From positions 2,728,001 to 2,792,000 of the forward strand of contig NZ_LFBU01000001.1 in the NCBI RefSeq assembly GCF_001045555.1: DNA of 64,000 bases. Direction: 5' to 3'. Source of the DNA: Marinobacter subterrani. Lineage in GTDB: Bacteria > Pseudomonadota > Gammaproteobacteria > Pseudomonadales > Oleiphilaceae. This document shows, piece after piece, positions 17,231-26,400 of this stretch (position 1 is its first letter; every line of letters begins with the position of its first letter). Under the pieces are notes generated by a model. That model was not told where the DNA came from, made no database searches, and saw nothing but the letters and a program-made list of their open reading frames with translations. The position numbers were made by a program, and so were the translations under genes.

Positions 17231-18240
17231 ATTCAACCTACCGACAACTGCTGGTCGAACATCAGAAAGATCTCACGTCACAGCTCAATTATCTCATGTC
17301 CCTGAAAGCGTCCCGCGTGGAAGGGATGATCATTGAACATGAAGCGGAATCGGCGTTCTTCAATTCGTCGCTGCAGAAGCATGGGTGGCGCAAATTCACT
17401 TCTAGAGTGCTTTTTTGTGGTGGCCGTATCGATGGTTCATATCGGCAATGGTTTTCAGTTGTCTTTGACGAATCAGCTGACAGTAGTGACTGCAAGCTGG
17501 TCCAACAGGCACTTGCAAAGTCTGGTTATCCGGTGCGATTACTGGATGTGCGTGGAGAGAATCCAATTTACCGGCACGATATCCATGGGTCTAAGCTGAC
17601 CAACCCCGCCACTCTATTTTTTTCTGAGACCGAGCCGGCCGATGAGTCGGTTCTGGATGAAGCTAAAGTGAAGAGCGTCTTCTGGGGATACGCGATCCAC
17701 AACCCCGATCTGGTTAATCGCTTTGTCTCCGACACAATTCTCAAAGACCACTATGTTTCTGAAGGGCACTCTCGAAATGGCAAACCGAACGTGTTCATTT
17801 CCGACGTTGACGCATTGCTGATCGGGCCAGAAGACAAAGTGGCGATAATCGAAATCAAGCATAAGCACAAGAGCAATGATGCCATGATCGGTTTAAATAA
17901 TGCGCCCAGCAAGATGGCCTTGGCTCTTGTTGAGAACCAAATGCAGTTTGTCTATCTGTTCCTGGAGAAGCCCCACCGGGACCTGAAAAGCACCATGTAT
18001 CTGTATTTTGATCGAGAAAATCGTCAGCAGGCGAGATGGCTGGCCTGCGGCTTACAAGTGGAAGACCTGAATGGCCAGACCAAGGATGCGCCTGCTCACA
18101 CAGCAATTGGCGGTAGACAGGGCGTTAGCTATGTTCCAATTCCTTACAACAGATTTAACCCACTTGGAAACAACTACGAGCATAGCTCAAAATTACAGGC
18201 ACCTTTCGTTGATCTATTGATGAGGTCAGGCAAAAAATAA
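17227..18240 (+). CDS. PD-(D/E)XK nuclease-like protein coupled to the EcoRII-type endonuclease
   Basis: I do not recognise the family by name. The 337-residue protein has one telling segment, NVFISDVDALLIGPEDKVAI followed by IEIKHK. That is a D-x(n)-ExK arrangement with the hydrophobic strand expected for a PD-(D/E)XK nuclease core, around residues 190-220. The N-terminal ~150 residues are rich in charged and aromatic residues and have no membrane segment. The ATG overlaps the endonuclease stop by 4 nt, so the two proteins are made together. It could be an accessory nuclease, a regulator with an inactive fold, or a passenger defence gene. Confidence 0.7.
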   Translation: MNSTYRQLLVEHQKDLTSQLNYLMSLKASRVEGMIIEHEAESAFFNSSLQKHGWRKFTSRVLFCGGRIDGSYRQWFSVVFDESADSSDCKLVQQALAKSGYPVRLLDVRGENPIYRHDIHGSKLTNPATLFFSETEPADESVLDEAKVKSVFWGYAIHNPDLVNRFVSDTILKDHYVSEGHSRNGKPNVFISDVDALLIGPEDKVAIIEIKHKHKSNDAMIGLNNAPSKMALALVENQMQFVYLFLEKPHRDLKSTMYLYFDRENRQQARWLACGLQVEDLNGQTKDAPAHTAIGGRQGVSYVPIPYNRFNPLGNNYEHSSKLQAPFVDLLMRSGKK

Positions 18241-18275
18241 AGGAGCAGCGGCGATTAACAATAGAATAGACAAAA

Positions 18276-18297
18276 AACCGGCAGCAGCCTGCCGGTT
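18276..18297 (-). terminator. Terminator between convergent genes
   Basis: A 9-bp stem (AACCGGCAG / CTGCCGGTT) with a 4-nt loop follows six A residues on the plus strand (18272-18277), which become a T-tract for leftward transcription of the lipoprotein gene. It may also slow rightward transcription. Confidence 0.7.
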
Positions 18298-18320
18298 AAG
18301 AGTAGAGTCCTTGAATCACG

Positions 18321-19172
18321 CTAGAGCTTTGACATCACCGCCTTGGCAGTAGGAACAGCCTCTCTGGACTCCGCGAGATCAGCGTAATCCCGAAACTGGT
18401 CATCGAGGGTGTCTTTCAATGCCCGCTCCATAAAATATTCTAACCCTCCTCCATCTCGCATGTATGGAAAGTGAATATCTGGATGATCGTCAAGTTTCAG
18501 GGTTACACCTCCTCCATGATAATAAATCATATCCTCACTCAAGATCCATTTGAATACTTCTGTTGCGGATTCTATGCCCACCACACGAGACTTGCTTTCA
18601 ATTTGTTGCTTATATTCAGCTATCTCTTTCTCATTATTTTCAATAGTAGATTTTTCGAGATCGACTTTTTCATCGAGGCACTCGCGGAGCTTGGCAACTT
18701 TATCCTCAGAATAACCGCTAGAGGAAATTCCACAGTCATAGGGTGAGAAACGATACCGAACAAACATAAAGCTTTCGAGACGGTCAGTATCTTTGAATTG
18801 TTTTATCGCCTCTGACGTAATGCTCGGAGCCTCATCGAGCTGGGCCTTTATCCATTTAATCTCTTTCTCCAGCTCCTGAACTCGATATCCCAATGAACGC
18901 GAAAGCGCCTGATCGACTTCATCCTTAGTTTGTGAAAAATATTCACTTACACCTCTAATATCACAACGATACTCAACAATTACTCGTCCACGACTATCCT
19001 CATATTCTTCCCATGAATGGTCAGAACAAATAGACCGTCCATCAAGTGCCTGCGCAACTGTGTAGGTATCATCGACAATAAATGCACTCTCTTTGACGAG
19101 ATCTATATTTGAGCTTCCACAACCAGCGACGAGAAGGCACAGCCCAAGCAATACCGAAATCTTCATTTTCAT
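18321..19172 (-). CDS. Predicted lipoprotein with coiled coil
   Basis: The 283-residue product starts MKMKISVLLGLCLLVAGCGS, a signal peptide with the lipobox LVAGC, so it should be lipid-anchored after LspA cleavage. The mature part has a helical, coiled-coil-prone stretch around residues 100-125 (VQELEKEIKWIKAQLDEAPS) and another around 180-200 (STIENNEKEIAEYKQQIESK). I cannot assign a family. It sits alone, convergent with the restriction operon, and has low GC content for the window, which hints at recent acquisition. Confidence 0.75.
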   Translation of the reverse strand: MKMKISVLLGLCLLVAGCGSSNIDLVKESAFIVDDTYTVAQALDGRSICSDHSWEEYEDSRGRVIVEYRCDIRGVSEYFSQTKDEVDQALSRSLGYRVQELEKEIKWIKAQLDEAPSITSEAIKQFKDTDRLESFMFVRYRFSPYDCGISSSGYSEDKVAKLRECLDEKVDLEKSTIENNEKEIAEYKQQIESKSRVVGIESATEVFKWILSEDMIYYHGGGVTLKLDDHPDIHFPYMRDGGGLEYFMERALKDTLDDQFRDYADLAESREAVPTAKAVMSKL

Positions 19173-19387
19173 AGCAATAATCCATAATAAATTATATTTG
19201 TCTGAGAATTCGCCCCACCCCTTTTTTAGGGTCGAACCTCAGCCGGCAAATAACAAAGTCCAATTTCCTCTTGTTGAGAATGAATGGGCTCGATACTTCA
19301 GAGCTGATCGTATCGAAATGGGTAGTATATGCCGTGGAGTGATTAACCTCAAAAACTCATATTCGAGCCAACTAAATGGGGCTGAAT

Positions 19388-19624
19388 ATGAGCGAAAAGT
19401 TAAACACTGCTCTTGGTAGGCGGCTTGTGGAAATTCGGAAAGCGAAAGGGTTCACGCAGGAACAGCTGGCGTACACTTCCGGCATTGACAGAAGCTATGT
19501 GGGCAAGATCGAGCGAGGCCAGGTAAACCTGACCATAAAGAAGCTCTACATCATTGCCCACTGCCTTGGCTGTCGCCCTTGCGAGCTGTTACCGGATATT
19601 GATCAGCCCGGTGCCGATTGCTGA
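19388..19624 (+). CDS. XRE-family HTH regulator (controller-protein-like)
   Basis: This 78-residue protein is almost all HTH domain: LGRRLVEIRKAKGFTQEQLA, then GIDRSYVGKIERGQVNLTIK, then a short LGCRPCELLPD tail. Size and sequence resemble C (controller) proteins of restriction-modification systems and small phage-type repressors. I chose the ATG at 19388, which has GGGG 6 nt upstream; an in-frame ATG at 19376 is possible. It converges with the recombination cluster (3' overlap of 22 nt). Whether it controls the restriction genes or the cluster is open. Confidence 0.8.
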   Translation: MSEKLNTALGRRLVEIRKAKGFTQEQLAYTSGIDRSYVGKIERGQVNLTIKKLYIIAHCLGCRPCELLPDIDQPGADC

Positions 19625-20532
19625 CGTGGGAGGTTCGTTTTGCCTCTTCCGCCAGCAAGCTCGCGCTGAATCGCTCGCAGATGGCTCTGGGGGCTATTAT
19701 CAGAACCGCTGGTCTCAGGCTTGGCGGCATCAGAGCTGAAAAACTCCTCAATAACGTCACCCGATTCCTCTCCCAGTTCTTCAAACAGACTGTTACCAAA
19801 TCCACTTTCTGCGGATCGCTCCAGCGCCGCCTGGTCATAGCCGGCTTCCTGAAACTGGTGTGATTTGTCCCGGGCATGAGTGATTGCTTCTATCAGGCTC
19901 ATACCGTCCCGGACAACCAGATCCACGTAGTACACCGGGGTTCCATGGCTCTGCCGAGTGCTCTTGCCCCGAAGCCTCAGCTCCAACGGCATGAACGCCA
20001 ATAGACCACCAGAGACTGCCTGGTAGTAGCTCAGCCTGGCCGCAAGCGTTCGGATGCTGTTGTAGCCGGTTGTGCGGAAAATAAAGGTACCGAGGTCATC
20101 GTCATCCCCTACCTTCACATTCAGGCGTCCATAGGGCTTACACAGGCCGCCTTTGCCGAACTCACACAGCGTCGGACCCGGGCATGGCAAAGACTGTACA
20201 CCCGATTGCGTCAGGCGCTGACAGGTGTCGCCATTACCCACACACATGGGGCGTCCACTTTTTCGGTCAAACATGGTGTATTCAGCCCGGAGATTGAGGT
20301 CCGCATCGTTGAACAGCATCCGCACCGGTATGGTCCGCAGCTTGCTGCCTGGGGATTGCTTCCGCAGTTCCTCGTCGAGTGGATGAGGAACCCATCCGTC
20401 TTTCTCCTGGACCTGTGACGTGATGGTGAACTGGTCGTCTTTCTGGGGCAGCCGGATTCCGTTCTTCTCGATTACCCGACCGATACTGATACGCCCCAGC
20501 ACCGGAGGCGTAATGGCCAAACCTTTGATCAT
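19603..20532 (-). CDS. Recombination-directionality-factor-like (Gp3-like) protein
   Basis: The 309-residue product resembles the plasmid/ICE proteins annotated as Gp3-like recombination directionality factors or hydrolase/metal-binding proteins. It starts MIKGLAITPPVLGRISIGRV and has a Cys-rich middle (CVGNGDTC, LPCPGPTLCEFGKGGLCKPYG, about residues 95-140) that likely binds a metal. The C-terminal ~60 residues are low-complexity. AGGAGA precedes the ATG. It is the last gene of a leftward cluster with the YqaJ nuclease and DUF932 protein, a trio often seen together on large mobile elements. Serine-integrase directionality is not expected here because the island's integrase is a tyrosine type; a general recombination role is as likely. 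Confidence 0.65.
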   Translation of the reverse strand: MIKGLAITPPVLGRISIGRVIEKNGIRLPQKDDQFTITSQVQEKDGWVPHPLDEELRKQSPGSKLRTIPVRMLFNDADLNLRAEYTMFDRKSGRPMCVGNGDTCQRLTQSGVQSLPCPGPTLCEFGKGGLCKPYGRLNVKVGDDDDLGTFIFRTTGYNSIRTLAARLSYYQAVSGGLLAFMPLELRLRGKSTRQSHGTPVYYVDLVVRDGMSLIEAITHARDKSHQFQEAGYDQAALERSAESGFGNSLFEELGEESGDVIEEFFSSDAAKPETSGSDNSPQSHLRAIQRELAGGRGKTNLPRQQSAPG

Positions 20533-20552
20533 GATGACTCTCCTGAAAAAAG

Positions 20553-20584
20553 GGCCACGAGGCGCTTTTTACGCCAGCGTGGCC
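20553..20584 (-). terminator. Hairpin between YqaJ and Gp3-like genes
   Basis: GGCCACG pairs with CGTGGCC around an inner GGCG/CGCC stem. Six A residues lie to its left at 20546-20551, giving a T-tract for leftward transcripts. It may attenuate expression of the 20532 gene, which has its own ribosome site. Confidence 0.6.
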
Positions 20585-20594
20585 AATGGGGTAT

Positions 20595-21596
20595 TCATGC
20601 CTGGATGAGGAATCGCCGGCTACCCGGCTTTTTCAGTGGGTATTGATCCAGAAGCTCTGGTTGATCCTTCAGCAGTTGCTTCACGTTGAGCCCGATGGAG
20701 TCCTTGCTGCGCTTCCAACTGACGATGCCGTTGGGGAACGTTGCTTTTGAGGCTTCGCCCATCTGGCTTTCGATTCGCTGTTTCAGAAGGGACTCAGTGG
20801 CAATGAGGGCTTCCATTTCCTTACGGATGGCCAGCAGCTCGTCAAACGTGTCGGACAGCTCCCTGCTTTGGCTGAAATCCAGGGCCTCTCCTCTGTCTAC
20901 CGGATACAAATGGCGCAAGGCACGTTCAGCGGAGTCGGTCCCATCGACTGGTGGTGGGGTATCTGTCTCCACGAAATCCCAGAACTGGCGCTCCAGCACG
21001 TAAAGCGCCCCGATGAGCTCCTCGTTCCGTTCAATGCGGTAGATCTTCAACTCCTGGCCACACAGCAGAACGCACACATCCGCAGCCTGTTTGCCGGTGA
21101 CAGCCAGTTGGTGCTGAACCTGGCACTGGATGTAATCCGGCACGCCCTCTTTCCAGAGACGAGACCCGAACTCCCCTGCCGTTTTGCACTCCAGGATCTG
21201 CACATCGTCATCGGCCACCACGGAATAATCGAGGTTGGCCAACATCCAGTGCTTGTCAGGATCGGAGTGCTGTAGCACTGCATTAACCCGTCGAACCTTT
21301 CGGCCTGTTTGTTGGCTGTACTGCTCAGCCACAATCGGTTCCAGGATATGGCCCCAGTAGACTGGCGAGGTGGGATCATTCGAGTCCGGTTTCGGCAACC
21401 CGCCATCTCTGCCGGTCTTCACCATCCAGAGCTCCAGTTGGGATTGATAAGGGTTCATACCCACGGCTGCAGCAGCATCACTGCTACCAATGCCCTGCTT
21501 CCGTACCCTCAGCCATTCATCCCGGCTGAGGCCCTTGGTGGAGACCAGGCGCAATGCCGGTCGCTGTTTCTGAATGGTGTTTGCACTCATGCTCAT
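20595..21596 (-). CDS. YqaJ-family viral recombinase/exonuclease
   Basis: YqaJ-family nucleases are lambda-exonuclease-like enzymes that resect DNA ends for phage-type recombination. The 333-residue product has GLSRDEWLRVRKQGIGSSDA near the N-terminus, WGHILEPIVAEQY, and the active-site strand VQILECKTAGEFGS, with the E-x-K of the PD-(D/E)XK fold, followed by QCQVQHQLAVTG. The ATG at 21596 is preceded by GGAGGAAAA and gives the usual start; an upstream in-frame extension would run into the terminator. No Bet/Erf annealing protein is recognisable beside it. Confidence 0.87.
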   Translation of the reverse strand: MSMSANTIQKQRPALRLVSTKGLSRDEWLRVRKQGIGSSDAAAAVGMNPYQSQLELWMVKTGRDGGLPKPDSNDPTSPVYWGHILEPIVAEQYSQQTGRKVRRVNAVLQHSDPDKHWMLANLDYSVVADDDVQILECKTAGEFGSRLWKEGVPDYIQCQVQHQLAVTGKQAADVCVLLCGQELKIYRIERNEELIGALYVLERQFWDFVETDTPPPVDGTDSAERALRHLYPVDRGEALDFSQSRELSDTFDELLAIRKEMEALIATESLLKQRIESQMGEASKATFPNGIVSWKRSKDSIGLNVKQLLKDQPELLDQYPLKKPGSRRFLIQA

Positions 21597-21618
21597 GGTG
21601 TTTTCCTCCAGACATAAA

Positions 21619-21653
21619 AAAGCCCACCAGAGCATCAGGCTCCGGCGGGCTTT
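21619..21653 (-). terminator. Terminator after the DUF932 gene
   Basis: A long stem (AAAGCCCACC... / ...GGCGGGCTTT) with a short loop. On the leftward RNA the two A-C mismatches become U-G wobble pairs, and the A-run at 21616-21621 supplies a U-tract, so it fits leftward termination after the gene ending at 21683. Confidence 0.7.
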
Positions 21654-21682
21654 ATGGCGGTTTTGAAATTTGCAGTCGTGGC

Positions 21683-22648
21683 TCAGTACACAAGTGACAT
21701 CGCCTGTTCCAGTGCACGATTCTTGATGACGGCACCTGTTCCGAACCAGGCAGAATCCAGCCGATGGTCTGTAGTTTTGGCTCGGCGTTGGTGGTCTATG
21801 AATTCAGTGACCGCGTTCAGTAAGCCATATGCAGTTCCATCAGATGAAGCCAGCCCTGCCCCCCTGCCTTCTCCTTTGAATAGTGAGAGGGACTTGGCAA
21901 CGGAACGCTCCCCGGTCCTGCCACCGCCGTTCGCCGCATCACCCGTGAATACCTTCTGGAAATAATTCGATGCCTCGCTGGGTGTTACCCTCCGTTCACT
22001 CAGAGCTTTCATGCGATACATGAAATCGTCCCAGGCAGTTACAGAAATGCCAAGACGCCGCTTAACCAAATCAGCGTTGAAGTCAGTGTTGTGTTTCACA
22101 CGGACAGCGCTACCAGTAAACCCCTTCACCGCAACTGCCAGCGTGTTATTGCACACCACGCGGATGCTCGTGAACTGAGCAGTCGTTGCCATGGTTCCAT
22201 CACAGGCAGTGGCCAGTAAAACGTAAGCATTGGTCTTGTCGTTGCCTTTGAGCATTCCTGATTGACCGGTGCGGGCCAGTGCCCACATTTTCCGGCCGCC
22301 TTTCAGAACACCTGCTGTTTCCAGTTCGAAACCGGAAACCTCAGTAAGGTCTCGGTAAAACTCAAGGATCTCTTCCGGCTGAACCACCTTAAAGCGATTG
22401 CCAACGACAGACAGAGGGGCCTTGGTATCGGAGCGGTAAAGCACCTTGGAATCTGGATAAGACAGGATTTCTCCCAGTGCACCGCGGCCGTTGTTGGTGA
22501 CATAGCGAACAGGGCTTTCCTCTATCTCCCAGTCGAGGCCCGCCTGCTTTGCCCAAACCTCAAGAGGCTGGTTGGACGTCAGTTCATTGCCGAGGCCATG
22601 CCACGGGGGTTGGCCAACGTAGGCCATTTGCTCGATGAGATGAGCCAT
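21683..22648 (-). CDS. DUF932-family protein
   Basis: The 321-residue product starts MAHLIEQMAYVGQPPWHGLG, the signature start of DUF932 proteins encoded on plasmids, ICEs and phages. It continues with VLYRSDTKAPLSVVGNRFKV and a QPEEILEFYRDL segment, then RVVCNNTLAVA, all typical. Function of the family is not established; it travels with YqaJ and recombination genes as here. AGGAG precedes the ATG by 6 nt. It is followed by a strong leftward terminator. Confidence 0.88.
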   Translation of the reverse strand: MAHLIEQMAYVGQPPWHGLGNELTSNQPLEVWAKQAGLDWEIEESPVRYVTNNGRGALGEILSYPDSKVLYRSDTKAPLSVVGNRFKVVQPEEILEFYRDLTEVSGFELETAGVLKGGRKMWALARTGQSGMLKGNDKTNAYVLLATACDGTMATTAQFTSIRVVCNNTLAVAVKGFTGSAVRVKHNTDFNADLVKRRLGISVTAWDDFMYRMKALSERRVTPSEASNYFQKVFTGDAANGGGRTGERSVAKSLSLFKGEGRGAGLASSDGTAYGLLNAVTEFIDHQRRAKTTDHRLDSAWFGTGAVIKNRALEQAMSLVY

Positions 22649-22679
22649 GGTTTATCTCCTATGGAAGTTGCGTGGGGAA

Positions 22680-23030
22680 TTAGCAAATATCATCGCGAGA
22701 ATCAGGATCAGTGCTAAAGGAGTAGCCACAATCCAGACAGCGGAGGTTGTCGACCACGCGCTTGTCCAGAATTTCGCCAAGAATCACGCCGGCAGACGCG
22801 CCTGAGGCTCCCCCCAAAAGCGCAGCAATTACAGCACCGCCAATGCCGGCCACCGTTGCGCCTCCGGGACCAGCAACGATCCCACGCTTCACACCCGCAT
22901 GGACACCGGCTGTGGCAGCGGAATAGCCACCGAAAGTGCCTGCAGACGCACCGACTAAGCCAGCGGCTTTCTTTCCATAGTTTTTCTTACCAATCCGCCG
23001 GGACAGGCAGTTGGGGCATTGTTCAGACAT
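22680..23030 (-). CDS. Small protein with two CxxC pairs around a glycine-zipper segment
   Basis: I do not recognise a named family. The 116-residue product has CPNC at the N-terminus (MSEQCPNCLSRR) and CLDC near the C-terminus (NLRCLDCGYSF), so a split zinc ribbon could form between the two ends. The middle ~70 residues are a Gly/Ala-rich hydrophobic segment (GGYSAATAGVHAGVKRG, then GATVAGIGGAVIAALLGGAS), which looks like one or two glycine-zipper membrane helices. GAGG precedes the ATG. It lies 31 bp upstream of the DUF932 gene, probably in the same transcript. Confidence 0.7.
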   Translation of the reverse strand: MSEQCPNCLSRRIGKKNYGKKAAGLVGASAGTFGGYSAATAGVHAGVKRGIVAGPGGATVAGIGGAVIAALLGGASGASAGVILGEILDKRVVDNLRCLDCGYSFSTDPDSRDDIC

Positions 23031-23337
23031 TTGAAATTACCTCTGTGGATTGGAGAAAAGGCACTATCAGTGCCTAGGTTCACAGGGGTGATATAGGTTT
23101 CAAATTCGATGGAATCATGAAATGGATAAAGACATCGATCCCGTTGGTAATGAAGCCAAATCTCTCGCCCCCTTCGGTCCGAATGAACCTGAGGGAAATC
23201 GACTGCTCGCAAAAAAGCCAACGATAATGCTGTGTCATTCAGAGCTGACTAACCAAAGCGAGGACCGAGATCTGGCGACAGGTTCCTGTCCGCCAGCGGT
23301 CTACCGGACGATCTACTCGGCAAAATGCGCACGCTTG

Positions 23338-23357
23338 GGTCGCAAAGCGAACGTTCA
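23338..23357 (+). repeat. Dispersed palindromic repeat, copy D (right half only)
   Basis: GGTCGCAAAGCGAACGTTCA is identical over 20 bp to the right half of the copy at 44551-44570. The left arm is absent. It lies at the border between the recombination cluster and the copper genes. Confidence 0.75.
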
Positions 23358-23432
23358 GGCAAATAGATTTTGGAATATGCGCAGTAGACGGGTAGGCACC
23401 CTGCGAATGATCGTGATAACCGGTAAAGACGT

Positions 23433-23472
23433 GATAGCAAGGTGCCAGGCCGAATCCTGGCACCTTGCTATC
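23433..23472 (-). terminator. Perfect 17-bp hairpin after cusA
   Basis: GATAGCAAGGTGCCAGG and its exact complement flank a 6-nt loop, 4 nt beyond the cusA stop. No T-tract follows, so it may act as a 3' stabiliser or a weak terminator. Confidence 0.6.
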
Positions 23473-23476
23473 GGCG

Positions 23477-26400
23477 TCACTCACTAAGAGTTCGCTGTTT
23501 CCAGAGATAAAAGAGCACAGGAATCACTAGCAACGCCAGAATGACGGCGGAAATCATACCGCCCACCATGGGTGCCGCAATCCGGCTCATCACCTCCGAC
23601 CCTGTACCGGTGCCAATCATAATGGGCACAAGCCCCCCGATAATGGCGGCCGCTGTCATCATGATCGGCCGAACCCGCATACCGGCACCGTGTAGTACGG
23701 CATGGCGGAGGGTTTCTCGCCTTGGCGTCAGCCCTTTGTCATCACACGTTTCCAGCATTGCGTTATAAGCCTGATTCAAATACACCAGCATGATCACCCC
23801 AATCTCTACCGCAACGCCGGCCAGCGCAATGAAACCGACACCGACGGCTACCGAAAAATTATAACCAAGCAGATACATCAGCCAGATAGCACCGATCATC
23901 GCAAACGGTAGCGTGCCCATAATAATTCCCACTTCGGCAAAACGGCGGAAGTTAAGAAACAGCAGGATGACGATGATGGCCAGCGTTAACGGCACCACAT
24001 AGGTCAGTTTTTCCTTCGCACGGAGCATGTACTCATACTGACCAGACCAGTTGATTGAATAACCGGGAGGTAGATCCAGCTCTTCACTCACGGTAACCAT
24101 GGCCTGTTCAACATAGGTGCCTACGTCGACACCCTCAATATCCACAAAGGTCCAGCCGTTCAGGCGGGCATTCTCACTCTTGATGGCCGGCGGGCCATCC
24201 TCCACACCGATATCCGCCACATCTGCCAGGGCAATGCGCTGGCCGGATGCAGTCACGATGGGCAGTTGCTCCAGCTTCTCGGGCGAATCCCGGTAATCTT
24301 CCGGATAACGAAGATTAATGGGATACCGCTCAAGTCCCTCGATGGTTCGGGAAACGTTGATGCCACCAATCGCCGAGGCCACAACCTGTTGAACATCTGC
24401 GATATTCAGCCCATACCGAGCGGCACGCTTACGATCAATATCCACCTTGATGTAGCGGCCCCCAGCAACCCGCTCAGAGTAAACAGACGCTGTGCCGGGG
24501 ATGTCGACCATGACTTCCTCAAGGCGTTTACCGATATCCTGAATGACGGTAAGGTCCGGGCCGGCAATCTTGATGCCCACCGGCGTTTTAATGCCAGTTG
24601 CCAGCATATCGATGCGCGTGATGATCGGCATAACCCAGGCATTGGTTACCCCTGGGAACCGAATCAGAGTATTGAGCTCCTGCTTCAGCTTTTCGGTGGT
24701 CATACCTTCCCGCCATTCATCCCTTGGCTTGAGCTGGATAAAAGTCTCGATCATCGTCAACGGCGCCGGATCGGTAGCGGTATCCGCCCGCCCCACTTTG
24801 CCGAACACGGTTTCGACTTCGGGTACGGTGGCAATCAGCTTGTCGGTTTGCTGCAACAATTCCCGTGCCTTACCAATGGAGATGCCCGGGTAGGTCGTGG
24901 GCATGTACATCAGGTCACCTTCATCCAATGGCGGAATGAATTCACTGCCGATTTTGGTGGCTGGCCAAAGGCCCACAGCCAATACCAGCAACGCAGCAAT
25001 AACCGTCGTTTTCGGGAAGCGTAACACCAGCTTCAGAACCGGCATATAAACGCCAACAAGCAAGCGGTTCACGGGGTTCTTGTGCTCTGGCAGCACCTTG
25101 CCGCGAATGAAATATCCCATGAGCACCGGCACCAGGGTCACCGCCAGAGCGGCACTGGCTGCCATGGCATAGGTCTTGGTAAAGGCCAGGGGCGCAAACA
25201 TCCGGCCTTCCTGTGCTTCCAGTGCGAAAACGGGCACAAAACTGACGGTAATGATCAGCAGGGAGAAAAACAGGGCAGGCCCGACCTCGGAAGCGGATCG
25301 GGTTACCACTTCCCACCGGTTTTCCGGCGTTAACGGCGTCCGCTCCATGTGTTTGTGCATGTTCTCGATCATAACAATGGCACCATCGATCATCGCCCCG
25401 ATCGCAATGGCAATACCGCCCAGTGACATGATGTTGGCGTTGATTCCCTGCCAGTGCATGACAGTAAAGGCCGCCAGAATACCCACGGGAAGACTGAGAA
25501 TCGCCACCAGCGACGAGCGCACGTGGAACAGGAAGACGATGCACACCAGGCCCACCACCAGAAACTCTTCAAGCAGCTTGAAGCCGAGATTATTGACCGC
25601 CCGCTCAATCAGACCAGAGCGATCGTAAACCGTCACCACCTCGACGCCTTCAGGCAAGCTGGATTTCAGGTCTTCCAGTTTCGCCTTCACGCCATTAATG
25701 GTTGCCTGAGCGTTCTCACCAAAGCGCATCACCACAACCCCGCCGACGGTTTCACCTTCCCCATTCAGTTCGGCAACCCCACGCCGCATCTGCGGGCCAA
25801 CTTCAACGGTGGCCACATCTTTCAGCAATATGGGGGTACCGTTGTCATCGAGTCCTAATGGAATCGACAGAAGATCCTCACGGGACTTTATATAGCCAGA
25901 CGTGCGCACCATGTATTCCGCCTCGGCCATCTCGATGACGGAGGCGCCCACTTCCTGGTTGCCTCTCTTAATGGCATTCTGGATGTGAGCCAGAGGAATT
26001 CCCAGCGCCCTGAGTTTTTCCGGGCTGACCTTGACCTGGTACTGCTTCACCATACCGCCTAGCGCAGCCACCTCAGAGACACCCGGCACCGTTTGCAGTT
26101 CGTACTTCAGGAACCAGTCCTGCAGGCTGCGCAACTGGCTTAGGTCCTGGTTCCCAGTGCGGTCTACCAGCGCATACAGGTAAACCCAGCCAACTCCGGT
26201 AGCGTCTGGCCCGAGCTGAGGCCTTGCAGAGTCTGGAAGGCTGGGCGCAACCTGGGACAGGTATTCCAGTACCCGGGAGCGGGCCCAGTACATGTCGGTG
26301 TCTTCATCGAAGATCACGTAAACATAGGAGTCACCGAAGAACGAGTATCCCCTGACCGTTTTCGCGCCCGGTACCGAGAGCATGGCTGTCGTCATCGGGT

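Larger units (their letters stand above)
23031..23476. other. Intergenic region with half-repeat and terminator, no gene seen
   Basis: This gap separates the recombination cluster from the copper region. It holds a 20-bp repeat half (23338-23357) and the hairpin of the cusA terminator (23433-23472). A reading frame at 23122-23487 crosses both and has no recognisable protein features, so I do not call it. Confidence 0.5.

Noticed and set aside
23122..23487. 121-residue frame in the gap before cusA.
   Set aside because: It spans the half-repeat and the terminator hairpin, has no ribosome site and shows no protein features.
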